Assembly (NCBI GenBank): GCA_024224665.1
Contig: JAAENG010000017.1
Span: 1 to 48,328 of the forward strand
Source: Chloroflexota bacterium
GTDB taxonomy: Bacteria; Chloroflexota; Anaerolineae; J102
Length of the DNA stretch: 48,328 nucleotides
Reading direction: 5' to 3'
Under the pieces are notes generated by a model. The model made no database searches, was not told the origin of the DNA, and saw only the letters and a list, made by a program, of their open reading frames with translations. Positions 1 through 8,222 of the stretch are shown piece by piece; the first letter of the stretch is position 1; the number at the start of each line of letters is the position of its first letter. The translations under genes were made by a program, and so were the position numbers.

Positions 1-2
1 CT

Positions 3-58
3 ACCCGACCACGCGACTACCCGACCACGCGACTACCCGACCACGCGACTACCCGACC
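3..58. repeat. 8-bp word array (GGTCGGGT/AGTCGCGT on the minus strand)
   Basis: Seven consecutive octamers alternate strictly between ACCCGACC and ACGCGACT, which read on the minus strand as GGTCGGGT and AGTCGCGT. The array starts at the window edge and may continue outside it. It ends two bases before the ATG of the penicillin-binding protein, so it fills the place where a ribosome-binding site would be. The words belong to the same vocabulary as the arrays at 34.3 kb and 40.8 kb, but in the opposite orientation. Confidence 0.9.
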
Positions 59-60
59 CC

Positions 61-3000
61 ATGAATCGTTCCACCCGCATCTACCTCGCCCGGCGCAAAC
101 GCCGCCGCTTCGATAAAGCCCGTGCGCCCGCCTGGAAAAAAGTGGTGATCGTTGTTGCCATGGCTTCCCTCATTACCTTTGGCGTCATCCTCGGCGGCGC
201 CGCCAGCGCCGCGGCCGTTGCCGGCGGCATTTACTACTACTTCACCCGCGACCTACCCGATACTAGCATCCTGGCAGTGGAACAAGAGAGCTTCGAGACG
301 GTCAAGATCTACGACCGTACGGGCGAGCACCTGCTGTTCGAGTCCATCGACCCCCGGCCCTTTCGCGGGGACCGAACCTACATGCCTATCGACCAGATCA
401 GCCCCTATCTGAAGGATGCCACCGTTGCCCTGGAAGACCGCTCCTTCTGGGACAATCCCGGTGTAAACTTACGCGGTCTCGCCCGCGCCTTTATCCAGTA
501 CAACCTGCAGGGGGGGCGCGTTCAGGGCGGGTCCAGCATCACCGTGCAGTTGGTCAAGCAGAAGTTCTTCACCTTAGAAGAACAGTACGAGCGCTCTTAC
601 ACTCGCAAGATCAAAGAGGCCATCCTCGCCGCCGATCTCACGCGGCAGTACGACAAAGACCAGATCTTGGAATGGTATCTCAATAATAATTTCTACGGTA
701 ACTTCAGCTACGGCATCGAATCCGCCGCACAGATCTATTTCGATAAGTCGGCCAGTGATCTCTCACTGCCCGAAGCGGCGATGCTGGCAGCACTGCCCCA
801 ATTCCCCGGCCTCAACCCCATCCAATCCCCCGAAGATGCCAAGCGTCGCCAGAGTAAGGTCTTGGAGTCGATGGTGGATGCAGGTTATATCAACCAGGAT
901 CAGGCCGACGCCGCCTTTGCCGAAGAACTGGATGTACGCGAATCTGCTCTGGAACGCTTTGATATCGAGACCGCCCCCCACTTTGCCCTCTATGCCCTGG
1001 ACGAAGTGAAGCAGCAATTCAACACGTCCGAGGATCCCTTCTTCATCTGGCGTAATGGCCTGACCGTGCTTACCACCCTGGACGTGGACTTGCAAGGCGA
1101 GGTGACCTGTATCGCCCGCCAGCGCGTCGCCCATCTCAACCAAGAAGATCCTGACATCCCCGGCTGCACCGATCTGGAACCGGCCCCCTTCCTGGCCAAC
1201 CGCAGGGATATCGAACACAATGTCTCCAATGCCTCGGTCGTAGTCATCAGTCCTGAAACAGGTGAGATCCTGGCGATGTTGGGGTCGCTGGACTACAACG
1301 ATCCTGAGATCGATGGTGAGGTCAACATCGCCCTGGCCGAGCGCCAGCCCGGTTCTTCCTTCAAGCCCATTACCTATCTCACCGGTTTTAGCCAGGGATT
1401 GACCACCGCCGACGTAGTCATGGATGTGCGCCAGGTCTTCCCCGATGCCGTAGAACCTTACACGCCCGAAAACTACGATCGCAGATATCACGGTCCCGTC
1501 AGTCTGCGTACTGCTCTCCAGCGCTCTTACAACATCCCCGCCGTGTGGGTGATGAACGAGGCCGGTGTCAAAAATGTGGTCAACATGGCTCACCGCCTGG
1601 GCATCACCAGCCTCACCAAAGATTATTACGGTCTCAGCCTCACCTTGGGGGGTGGCGAGGTCAAGCTGTTGGACATGGCCTATGTGTTTGCCACTTTAGC
1701 CAACGGCGGTGTCATGAAAGGCGAATCGGTGCCCTCCGAACAACTCCGTCCCGGTTACCGCACCCTCGATCCTGTCATCATTCTGGAAGTGCGGGACCGC
1801 GAGGGTAACATCATCCAGGACTCCTCAGGGCTGCAAGAGCAACGGGTTATCAGCCCCCAGTTGGGGTACCTGATCAACAATGTGCTCAGCGATAGATCGC
1901 CCCGACCCCCGGCCTTTGGCGATCTCGCCCGCTATCTGGGCCTTCCGGGGCGCCCTGTGATCGCCAAAACCGGCACCACCAACGACTTCCGCGACGGCTG
2001 GACCATCGGCGCCACCCCGCAGATAGCCGTGGGTGTTTGGGTGGGCAATGCCGACAATGTACCTATGGATAAAGTATCAGGATCTATCGGCGCTTCACCC
2101 ATCTTCAACGACGTCATGCGAGTTGCCCACGAAAACTTGCCTGTGGTGGAGTGGGAAGAGCCCGAGGGCATGGTGCGGGAAGTGGTCTGCGTAGACAGTG
2201 GCAAACTGCCCACTGATCTATGCCAAAACCGTACCAAGGAGTTGTTCATCGCCGGCACCGAACCCACCGACTATGATGATGTCTACCAAGTGTTCGAGAT
2301 CAATATTCAAAATGGTAAACTGGCCACGCCCTACACCCCGCCTGAGTTGATCGAGCGCCGGGTGTATCGCGTCTATCCCTCTGTTGCCGACGATTGGACC
2401 AAAGAACGGGGCGAGTCGGGTGTTCTCGATCTGCCCCCGCGCGAGTATGATGACACCTACGGCCCCGTATTCACCGACGAAGAACTGGCCATCGCCCAAC
2501 CCGCTCCTTTCAGCTTCGTGCGCGAGGATTTTGAGATCCTCGGCAATGCCCGTAGCGGTGATTTCCGTCTCTATCAACTCCATTTCGGCCAGGGCTTACA
2601 GCCCTCCGATTGGCAGCAGATCGGCCCCGACCACTACAATCAGGTGGACCGCAATGTCCTGGAATATTGGAACACCGAAGGTTTGGAGGGCACGTACAGT
2701 TTGCGCCTGAGCGTGATCGAAAACAACGGAAACGTACGCCAGAATGCCGTGCCCATCACCATCGACAACACCCCCCCCAGCATCAGCCTGACTACACCCC
2801 AAAATGGCCGGGTCTATGTCATGGAGGATGACGAGTGGGTCAATATCAATGGCCTGGCCACAGATGAATGGTCGATGGATGAAGTTGTTTTCTATCTCGA
2901 CGACACGCCCTTTATCACCACCACGGTCGCACCTTACAACGTCAAGTGGACCATCGAGATGCAGGATCGGAAACCAGATCCCGAATTCGAGCCGGTGCGC

Positions 3001-3321
3001 GCCAGCGAAGTGATCACCAACCCCGATGGTTCGCTGACGGTCGAGGAAAAGGTCGTCAGTGAGGTGACCATCGATCCCAACGACCCCACCCGTTTGATCT
3101 GGAATTTCGACAGCGGCTTTGGCATCATCCACGATACCAATGGCTACACCGAAACACATGTGATCAAAGCCGTCGCTTTCGACACCGCCGGCAACGAAAT
3201 GGAGAGCGAACCCATCCGTATTTTCGTCATCCACGAAGAGGATGAAGGCCCCAAACCCCGCAAAGAAGCCGCCGCCAACCTCCCTCGCTTCGCCCTCCGC
3301 CCCCGCTCCCCAGCACTCTGA
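61..3321 (+). CDS. Class A penicillin-binding protein (PBP1A-like transglycosylase/transpeptidase)
   Basis: Bifunctional peptidoglycan synthase that polymerises glycan strands from lipid II and cross-links the stem peptides outside the membrane. A very basic cytoplasmic N-terminus (residues 1-26) is followed by a membrane anchor (about 27-60). The GT51 glycosyltransferase domain carries the catalytic Glu in EDRSFW (E125) and the GGSSITVQLVK motif. The transpeptidase domain has SSFK (Ser432/Lys435), SYN (about 488) and KTGTT (Lys636). Beyond about residue 720 lies a long C-terminal extension. Part of it (about 890-1060) looks like a bacterial Ig-like fold (NTPPSISLTTP...). At 1086 residues it is longer than typical PBP1A because of this tail. 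No Shine-Dalgarno is visible, because an octamer array abuts the ATG. SurE follows after a heptamer array. Confidence 0.93.
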   Translation: MNRSTRIYLARRKRRRFDKARAPAWKKVVIVVAMASLITFGVILGGAASAAAVAGGIYYYFTRDLPDTSILAVEQESFETVKIYDRTGEHLLFESIDPRPFRGDRTYMPIDQISPYLKDATVALEDRSFWDNPGVNLRGLARAFIQYNLQGGRVQGGSSITVQLVKQKFFTLEEQYERSYTRKIKEAILAADLTRQYDKDQILEWYLNNNFYGNFSYGIESAAQIYFDKSASDLSLPEAAMLAALPQFPGLNPIQSPEDAKRRQSKVLESMVDAGYINQDQADAAFAEELDVRESALERFDIETAPHFALYALDEVKQQFNTSEDPFFIWRNGLTVLTTLDVDLQGEVTCIARQRVAHLNQEDPDIPGCTDLEPAPFLANRRDIEHNVSNASVVVISPETGEILAMLGSLDYNDPEIDGEVNIALAERQPGSSFKPITYLTGFSQGLTTADVVMDVRQVFPDAVEPYTPENYDRRYHGPVSLRTALQRSYNIPAVWVMNEAGVKNVVNMAHRLGITSLTKDYYGLSLTLGGGEVKLLDMAYVFATLANGGVMKGESVPSEQLRPGYRTLDPVIILEVRDREGNIIQDSSGLQEQRVISPQLGYLINNVLSDRSPRPPAFGDLARYLGLPGRPVIAKTGTTNDFRDGWTIGATPQIAVGVWVGNADNVPMDKVSGSIGASPIFNDVMRVAHENLPVVEWEEPEGMVREVVCVDSGKLPTDLCQNRTKELFIAGTEPTDYDDVYQVFEINIQNGKLATPYTPPELIERRVYRVYPSVADDWTKERGESGVLDLPPREYDDTYGPVFTDEELAIAQPAPFSFVREDFEILGNARSGDFRLYQLHFGQGLQPSDWQQIGPDHYNQVDRNVLEYWNTEGLEGTYSLRLSVIENNGNVRQNAVPITIDNTPPSISLTTPQNGRVYVMEDDEWVNINGLATDEWSMDEVVFYLDDTPFITTTVAPYNVKWTIEMQDRKPDPEFEPVRASEVITNPDGSLTVEEKVVSEVTIDPNDPTRLIWNFDSGFGIIHDTNGYTETHVIKAVAFDTAGNEMESEPIRIFVIHEEDEGPKPRKEAAANLPRFALRPRSPAL

Positions 3322-3353
3322 CCCCTGACCTCCGACCTCCGACCTCCGACCTC
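3319..3353. repeat. 7-bp word array (CGACCTC)
   Basis: Five heptamers (TGACCCC, TGACCTC, then three CGACCTC) begin with the TGA stop codon of the PBP gene and run to seven bases before the surE ATG. The whole 38-base spacer is therefore almost only repeat, leaving no ordinary ribosome-binding site for surE. Confidence 0.85.
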
Positions 3354-3359
3354 CGAAAA

Positions 3360-4118
3360 ATGCCCCATATCCTCATAACTAACGATGATGGCGTCGAATC
3401 GCCCGGCCTCTTGGCTCTTGCCCAGGCCTTTCACGAACTCGGCGATGTGACCGTGTTCGCACCAAACCGAAACTGGTCTGCCGCCGGCCACAGCAAGACC
3501 ATGCACAAGCCCCTGCGGGTGTGGACTGTCACCCTGGCTGATGGCAGCGAAGCCACCACCACCGACGGTGCACCTTCCGACTGTGTGGCGTTGGCCGGCC
3601 TGGGCCTGGTCGAACATCCGGTTGATCTGGTTGTTTCTGGCATCAACACCCATCCCAACTTGGGCTACGACGTGACCTACTCGGGCACGGTGGCGGCGGC
3701 TATGGAGGCGGCTATCTGCGGTTGGCCCGGTATTGCCGTGTCCATCGATGATGGCGAGACCCACCATTGGCAGACAGCAGCCCAGGCCGCGGTCGTCGTA
3801 GCCCAACAAGTACTGGAACACGGCCTGCCCGCCTATACTCTACTCAACGTCAACGTCCCCAATGTGCCATTCAGAGACATCCAAGGGTTTCAGGCCACAC
3901 GCATGGGACATCGCTTCTACCGGGATGTCTTGGTCGAGCGCAGTGATCCGCGCGGCATACCCTACTATTGGATCGGGGGAGATCCACCTTCTGGTGTGGC
4001 CGAAGAGGGCACCGACCTGCAAGCGCTGGAACAAGGCTACGTTTCAGTCACGCCCCTACACATGGACATGACCCAACATCGCTATCTGGATACGATTCGC
4101 TCCTGGGCGCTGGGCTAA
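3360..4118 (+). CDS. surE: 5'/3'-nucleotidase SurE
   Basis: Metal-dependent nucleoside monophosphate phosphatase of the SurE family. It dephosphorylates 5'- and 3'-nucleotides in the cytoplasm and is linked to stress and stationary-phase survival. The N-terminus ILITNDDGVESPGL is the family signature and supplies the metal-binding Asp pair. Further hallmarks are the NWSAAGHSKT segment, the TDGAPSDCV motif and VVSGINTHPNLGYDVTYSGTV. The length of 252 residues is normal. It lies downstream of the PBP gene across a repeat-only spacer and could be cotranscribed with it. The function is clear from family motifs. The physiological substrate cannot be read from sequence. Confidence 0.95.
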   Translation: MPHILITNDDGVESPGLLALAQAFHELGDVTVFAPNRNWSAAGHSKTMHKPLRVWTVTLADGSEATTTDGAPSDCVALAGLGLVEHPVDLVVSGINTHPNLGYDVTYSGTVAAAMEAAICGWPGIAVSIDDGETHHWQTAAQAAVVVAQQVLEHGLPAYTLLNVNVPNVPFRDIQGFQATRMGHRFYRDVLVERSDPRGIPYYWIGGDPPSGVAEEGTDLQALEQGYVSVTPLHMDMTQHRYLDTIRSWALG

Positions 4119-4159
4119 GGTTTTTCGAGAAGAATCATGATCCAGTTCTGATCCCAACC

Positions 4160-5053
4160 GTGGTTTTTCGACCTGTTATTCCTCGCGAGCACCTATATGC
4201 CTGGCTGATTGCTGCAGGATTGCTCCTGATCTCAGTGCCGCTGCTTTTTCAACTGTTTCGCACACCGCCCGGGACTGGATTTGTGCGACTGGGAGTGATT
4301 TCGTTGCTTGCAGCGGGGTTGCTTATAGTCTTGGTTTACCGGTTGATCAATCTAAGACAGCTTGAATATTGGGTTGAGCGTGATGCCTTACGCATCTTCT
4401 GGGCAGGAGACACGGTAGTGTTGCCGCTAGGAGATATCCGATCGGTCGAGAGACAAATAGATGGTGGGGTGCTGCAAGAGCAATGGCTGCGCTGGCCCGC
4501 CCGTTGGGTTCTACCCTGGCGTACCGAGCGGGATCTCTGCGCCTATGCCACGCTACCCCCGGACCAGTGCCTCTCTGTTGTCTCCCAGCACGGTGAGATG
4601 TTGATCAGCCCTGCCGATGCCGACGGCTTTATCGAAGCTGTCTACTCCCGAAAAGACCTGGGCCCGGCCCGCGAGCTAACTCAAACCATCGAACATGCCC
4701 CCTACCGGCTTCATTGGCTCTACCATGATCATCTGGCGCAGGTGTTGTTGGCAGCCGGTATCGTGATGGGAGCGATCTTACTGGCCTATGTTATCTGGTT
4801 CTTCCCGCGATTGCCCGAATCCATTCCTCTGCACTTCGACGCCAACGGCGTACCTGACCGCATCAGCCCTCGCCGTTCACTTTTTTATATTCCCGCCATC
4901 ACCCTGCTCATCTGGTTCTTTAACACCATCATTGGGGTGGTCCTATACGAACGAGAGCGCCTGGCAGCTTACATGTTATGGGCTGTAGCCATGCTCCTCC
5001 AGGTTGCGGGTTTCATGGTTGTGCGGAATCTTCTGGCGCTGGCAATTCCTTAA
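4160..5053 (+). CDS. DUF1648-domain membrane protein with PH-like region
   Basis: The ORF track starts inside surE at 3968, which would mean a long overlap. The first reasonable start after the surE stop is the in-frame GTG at 4160, giving 298 residues beginning VVFRPVIPREH. Two membrane segments lie near the N-terminus (about 12-30 and 40-62). A cytoplasmic stretch with the character of a bacterial PH-like domain follows (YWVERDALRIFWAGDTVVLPLGDI). After it come a third membrane segment, the DUF1648 signature LPESIPLHFDANGVPDRISP, and two further membrane segments. DUF1648 occurs in membrane proteins such as SdpI-type immunity and signalling proteins, but the role here is unknown. The start is uncertain and no good ribosome-binding site is seen. 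Confidence 0.75.
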   Translation: MVFRPVIPREHLYAWLIAAGLLLISVPLLFQLFRTPPGTGFVRLGVISLLAAGLLIVLVYRLINLRQLEYWVERDALRIFWAGDTVVLPLGDIRSVERQIDGGVLQEQWLRWPARWVLPWRTERDLCAYATLPPDQCLSVVSQHGEMLISPADADGFIEAVYSRKDLGPARELTQTIEHAPYRLHWLYHDHLAQVLLAAGIVMGAILLAYVIWFFPRLPESIPLHFDANGVPDRISPRRSLFYIPAITLLIWFFNTIIGVVLYERERLAAYMLWAVAMLLQVAGFMVVRNLLALAIP

Positions 5054-5068
5054 TCACTTGTGGACATA

Positions 5069-5345
5069 CATTCCATGTCAGATCCATGCTCACATCGTAA
5101 ACCGGCGAACCCGAATATAGGAAAACCGAAAAACCTGGTGTATGACGCCTCTACATTCGCTATGAAGGTACATCCCAGCCTACAGGTCTACAGGTCTACC
5201 GGTCTACCGGTCTACCGGCCTACAGGTCTACCGGTCTACCGACCTACCGGTCTACCGACCTACCGGTCTACCGGCCTACCGGTCTACCGGCCTACCGGTA
5301 CCTGGTCCACAAACACTCCCACAATCCCCATGTTGGATCTTCTAA
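5069..5345. repeat. Dispersed element family A, copy 1 (expanded)
   Basis: This copy fills most of the 322-base gap after the DUF1648 gene. The left part (ATTCCATGTCAGATCC, then CGTAAACCGGCGAACCCGAA) and the right part (GGTACCTGGTCCACAAAC to TTGGATCTTCTAAT) line up in order with the copy at 30429-30614. Between them the short GGTCTAC core of the other copies is replaced by a 15-word octamer array (listed separately). The terminal inverted repeats seen at 30.4 kb are degenerate here. Confidence 0.7.
5177..5296. repeat. 8-bp word array (GGTCTACC) inside family A copy 1
   Basis: Fifteen uninterrupted octamers, mostly GGTCTACC with variants GGTCTACA, GGCCTACC, GGCCTACA and GACCTACC, and AGCCTACA as the first word. 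The period is exactly 8 bp throughout. The translated ORF 5060-5368 (YRSTGLPV repeats) is just this array read in frame and is not a gene. Confidence 0.92.
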
Positions 5346-5375
5346 TCATGGGTCGTCGGATTCGGTAATGCGTTT

Positions 5376-6221
5376 ATGCTAGTACAGCTTCTTATCGGTT
5401 TCATCTTGGCCGCCATCGTTGGTCTGCTGGGCTGGCGGTTGGGGGCGCTAACCCGCGGCGGTGCAGCTGGCGCTTTCCTCATCGGGGGCGCTGTCTTTGG
5501 TTTTGGTGGACCCACATGGGGAGCGATATTGGCCGTCTTCTTTGCCAGCAGCAGTTTCTTTTCTTACTTTCGAAGGCAGGATAAAGTCGGCGTTGCCGGC
5601 GAGTTTGCCAAGTCCAGCCGGCGGGATCTGGGGCAAACTTTGGCGAACGGCGGCGTTGCAGCTCTGTTAGCAATAGGCGTAGGAATTGTCACACGTGAGA
5701 GTCCTTGGTATCCTACCCTGACGCTCGCCTATTTCGGCGCCCTGAGCGCAGCGACCGCCGATACCTGGGCCACCGAACTGGGCGTATTGTCATCCCGTCC
5801 ACCCCGCCTTATCACCACCGGCGAAGTGGTAACGACCGGCCGTTCCGGCGCCGTCAGCTTTCTGGGTACACTTGCCAGTCTGGCAGGTGGAGCCTTTATC
5901 GGCATCAGTGCCTTTATTCTTATTCAGATGGCATCGCTGCTGTCTACCGGTAGCTGGTTCTTGCAGGACTGGTTTCTGATTCCCTTATGCACCCTTGCCG
6001 GATTACTCGGCTCGTTGTTCGATTCGCTACTTGGAGCAACCTGGCAGCGTATGTATTATTGCAATACCTGCCAAACCATAACCGAACAAACCCAGCACGA
6101 ATGCGGCCACCCAACACGCTCCATCCGGGGCATTTCCTGGCTTGGCAACGATCAGGTGAACTTCCTGACAACTGTAGTCGGCGCCCTGTCTGCCGCACTT
6201 GTAGGCCTCTTGTTTCTCTAG
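5376..6221 (+). CDS. DUF92 family integral membrane protein
   Basis: A 281-residue polytopic membrane protein with about six to seven hydrophobic segments. It carries family hallmarks of DUF92 (TIGR00297): GWRLGALTRGGAAGAFLIGGAVFGFGG near the N-terminus, then SAATADTWATELGVLS and the GTLASLAGGAFIG region. A small cysteine/histidine cluster (CNTCQTITEQTQHECGH, about 226-242) resembles the zinc-ribbon-like loop seen in some members. Plant relatives (VTE6) act as phytyl-phosphate kinases, so a prenyl-phosphate activity is possible, but this is only inference. The next gene, a dolichyl-phosphate-type glycosyltransferase, starts three bases after the stop. The two are probably translated together, which would fit a shared role in polyprenyl-phosphate metabolism. 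Confidence 0.88.
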   Translation: MLVQLLIGFILAAIVGLLGWRLGALTRGGAAGAFLIGGAVFGFGGPTWGAILAVFFASSSFFSYFRRQDKVGVAGEFAKSSRRDLGQTLANGGVAALLAIGVGIVTRESPWYPTLTLAYFGALSAATADTWATELGVLSSRPPRLITTGEVVTTGRSGAVSFLGTLASLAGGAFIGISAFILIQMASLLSTGSWFLQDWFLIPLCTLAGLLGSLFDSLLGATWQRMYYCNTCQTITEQTQHECGHPTRSIRGISWLGNDQVNFLTTVVGALSAALVGLLFL

Positions 6222-6224
6222 ATT

Positions 6225-7037
6225 ATGACTGCCGTATCGACTGCCGTAGCGTCAGCCGTTTCCTCTCAAAACGAACGGCCCTTACTCAGCATTATTATAC
6301 CTGCCTATAACGAAGAACAGCGCCTGCCCGGGTCGCTGGAGAATATCCTTGCCTGGAAGAAATCGGTGCCGTATGAGATTGAGGTACTGATCGTCGAGAA
6401 TGGCAGCCAGGATCGTACGACTGAGGTGGCTGAATCATTCGCCCGCTCGTATGAGTTCGTGCACGTGCTCCATAGCGACAAAGGAAAAGGGGCCGCCGTC
6501 CGCGAAGGAATGATTCATGGGAGCGGCGACTATCTTTTTATTTGTGACTCCGATCTCTCTATGCCGATATCAGAAGTGGAGAAATTCTTGCCTCCCCAAT
6601 TACAGCAGTATGATGTGGCTATTGGCAGTCGCGAAGCGCCAGGGGCAGTGCGCTACAATGAACCGGAATACAGGCACATCATGGGAAGGGCCTTTAATCT
6701 TATTGTCCGTCTACTGGCCGTCCCTGGTTTTCATGATACCCAGTGTGGTTTCAAGATGTTCAAACGCGACGTCGCCCAGAATGTCTTTGCCCGCCAGACG
6801 ATTACCGGTTGGACCTTCGATGTCGAGGCACTCTATCTGGCCATTAAGAGTGGAGCCCATGTGGTCGAGGTACCCATCCACTGGTATTTCGACGCCGATA
6901 GCCGCGTGGATCCCATCCGAGACACCTGGCAGATGTTTTGGGATGTGATTCGTATTCGTGTCAACGATCTGCGCGGTCGATATGACCAACCGCCCCCGTC
7001 TCCACCTGCGTCCGAACATACCGTGGCCAACCGCTAA
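6225..7037 (+). CDS. Family 2 glycosyltransferase, dolichyl-phosphate glucosyl/mannosyltransferase-like
   Basis: Predicted to transfer a sugar from a nucleotide donor to a polyprenyl phosphate at the cytoplasmic membrane face. The GT2 fold is shown by LSIIIPAYNEEQRLPGSL near residue 22, EVLIVENGSQDRT, and the metal-binding DSDLSMP motif. Also present are the GSREAPGA segment, FHDTQCGFKMFKRDVA, and WTFDVEALYLA in the acceptor region. These fit the DPM1/ALG5-like subfamily. No C-terminal membrane segments are present, so it is likely peripheral. It starts three bases after the DUF92 gene and probably shares its mRNA. The exact sugar cannot be told. Confidence 0.9.
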   Translation: MTAVSTAVASAVSSQNERPLLSIIIPAYNEEQRLPGSLENILAWKKSVPYEIEVLIVENGSQDRTTEVAESFARSYEFVHVLHSDKGKGAAVREGMIHGSGDYLFICDSDLSMPISEVEKFLPPQLQQYDVAIGSREAPGAVRYNEPEYRHIMGRAFNLIVRLLAVPGFHDTQCGFKMFKRDVAQNVFARQTITGWTFDVEALYLAIKSGAHVVEVPIHWYFDADSRVDPIRDTWQMFWDVIRIRVNDLRGRYDQPPPSPPASEHTVANR

Positions 7038-7108
7038 AATGACTCTGTAGGCGCTTATGAAAAATGATCGACAAAGAATTGTCTATCTTGGTCTCTCATC
7101 TGACAAGG

Positions 7109-7146
7109 TGACTTGGTGGCAAAGTGATCACTTCGTCACCAAGTCA
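7109..7146 (+). terminator. Long hairpin after the GT2 gene, possible terminator
   Basis: TGACTTGGTG pairs perfectly with CACCAAGTCA, and the centre is the 12-bp palindrome AAGTGATCACTT, so nearly all 38 bases fold into one stem. The following TTTATA is a poor U-tract, so termination is uncertain. The structure could also be a mobile-element relic. Arm words (CAAGGTGA, CACC-AAGT) recur at 34.48 kb and 40.92 kb. Confidence 0.45.
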
Positions 7147-7205
7147 TTTATACCAGCGAAGTCTGGAATAATCGTTGACACTATTTCCTCGTCAGATTTT
7201 TCTCT

Positions 7206-7345
7206 AAACCGTAAACCAGGAAACCTGAAGAACTGAAAAACCATGTTGATTGGACCTCAATACTGGCTTTGATGACGTGTTCCAGTCTACTGTTGTACCG
7301 GTACCTGGTCTACGATCAAGTCGGCACTCGACGTTTTGGATAGAC
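7206..7345. repeat. Dispersed element family A, copy 2
   Basis: Part of the 342-base gap between the GT2 and TPR genes. The order ACCGTAAACCAGGAAACCTG, AACTGAAAAACC, AGTCTACTGTTGTACCGG, TACCTGGTCTAC, TTTTGGATAGAC matches copy 3 at 30.5 kb in order and approximate spacing. It lacks the clear left terminal repeat. Apart from this copy and the hairpin at 7109, I see nothing in the gap. Confidence 0.7.
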
Positions 7346-7379
7346 AAAACCAGAAACAGAAACATATCTCTATTAAATC

Positions 7380-8222
7380 ATGGCAACAACTTACATCACA
7401 CAATTAGACGAAATCATCAACCTATCAGAGACAGATCAGAAAGCAGCTCGCAAAGCCCTACGCAAAGCTGTACCCAGTCTGCCCGACACGGCTGCTATGC
7501 AAACGGCCTTGGGCTTGACTTACATTTCCCTGGAGCAACCGCGCGATGCCGTTCGTGCCTTCAAACACGCCATCGAATTGGACCCAGGAGACCCGACCCC
7601 TCACTATCAGCTGGGTTCCCTGCAATCAGACATGGGACTTCTGCCTCACGCCGAAGAGAATTTGCGCTTTGCGGTTGCAGCCGAGCCGGAAAATGCCGAA
7701 TACATAGCCGCGCTGGGATTTGCCTACTACCGTAGTGACAAATCTGAATTGGCCATACAGACACTCGAAACTGCCGATGAAGCAGGCAGCGAGGATGATG
7801 AGGTATTCGCCTCTTTGGGCTATCTCTATTATTTTGAAGACAGATTCGAGGATTCACGACAGGCGTTCTCGCGCGCATTGGAACTGAACCCTGACTACGC
7901 CGAAGTCTATAACAACCGTGGCTATCTCAATATACTTCTAGGCGATCTCGTTGGTGCTCAAACCGATCTGAACCTCTGCCTAGAAAAGGACGATATCTTC
8001 CTGCGGGCGCGATACAATCTGGCGGCAACCACCTGGCTACAGGGCGATCAGGAAGAGGCCATGTCACTTTATGAAGACGCCCGCAGGCGCGACCAAGCCG
8101 ATGCTGAACTCAAACAGCATCTCGAAGACCTCGACCAGGTTGCCGAGCAACGGCCGGATGACGAAAGCGTCAAGGCATTATCGATCAAACTGGCCGTTGC
8201 CCAAAAAGCGAGCAGGCGCTAG
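7380..8222 (+). CDS. Tetratricopeptide-repeat protein
   Basis: A 280-residue soluble protein made almost wholly of TPR helices. At least five units are recognisable from about residue 38 onward, for example ALGLTYISLEQPRDAVRAFK, HYQLGSLQSDMGLLPHAEEN and VYNNRGYLNILLGDLVGAQ. No signal peptide or catalytic domain is seen, so it is likely a scaffold for protein-protein contacts in the cytoplasm. Its TAG stop overlaps the GTG start of the following small membrane protein by one base (TAGTG). That implies translational coupling and perhaps a shared function. The partner is unknown. Confidence 0.88.
   Translation: MATTYITQLDEIINLSETDQKAARKALRKAVPSLPDTAAMQTALGLTYISLEQPRDAVRAFKHAIELDPGDPTPHYQLGSLQSDMGLLPHAEENLRFAVAAEPENAEYIAALGFAYYRSDKSELAIQTLETADEAGSEDDEVFASLGYLYYFEDRFEDSRQAFSRALELNPDYAEVYNNRGYLNILLGDLVGAQTDLNLCLEKDDIFLRARYNLAATTWLQGDQEEAMSLYEDARRRDQADAELKQHLEDLDQVAEQRPDDESVKALSIKLAVAQKASRR

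Noticed and set aside
763-1593. 276-residue ORF antisense to the PBP gene
   Set aside because: It is a shadow of the GC-rich coding strand; the plus-strand frame has all PBP motifs.
5060-5368. 102-residue ORF with YRSTGLPV repeats
   Set aside because: It is the 8-bp GGTCTACC array read in frame: an 8-bp period gives an 8-residue period. There is no ribosome-binding site or domain.
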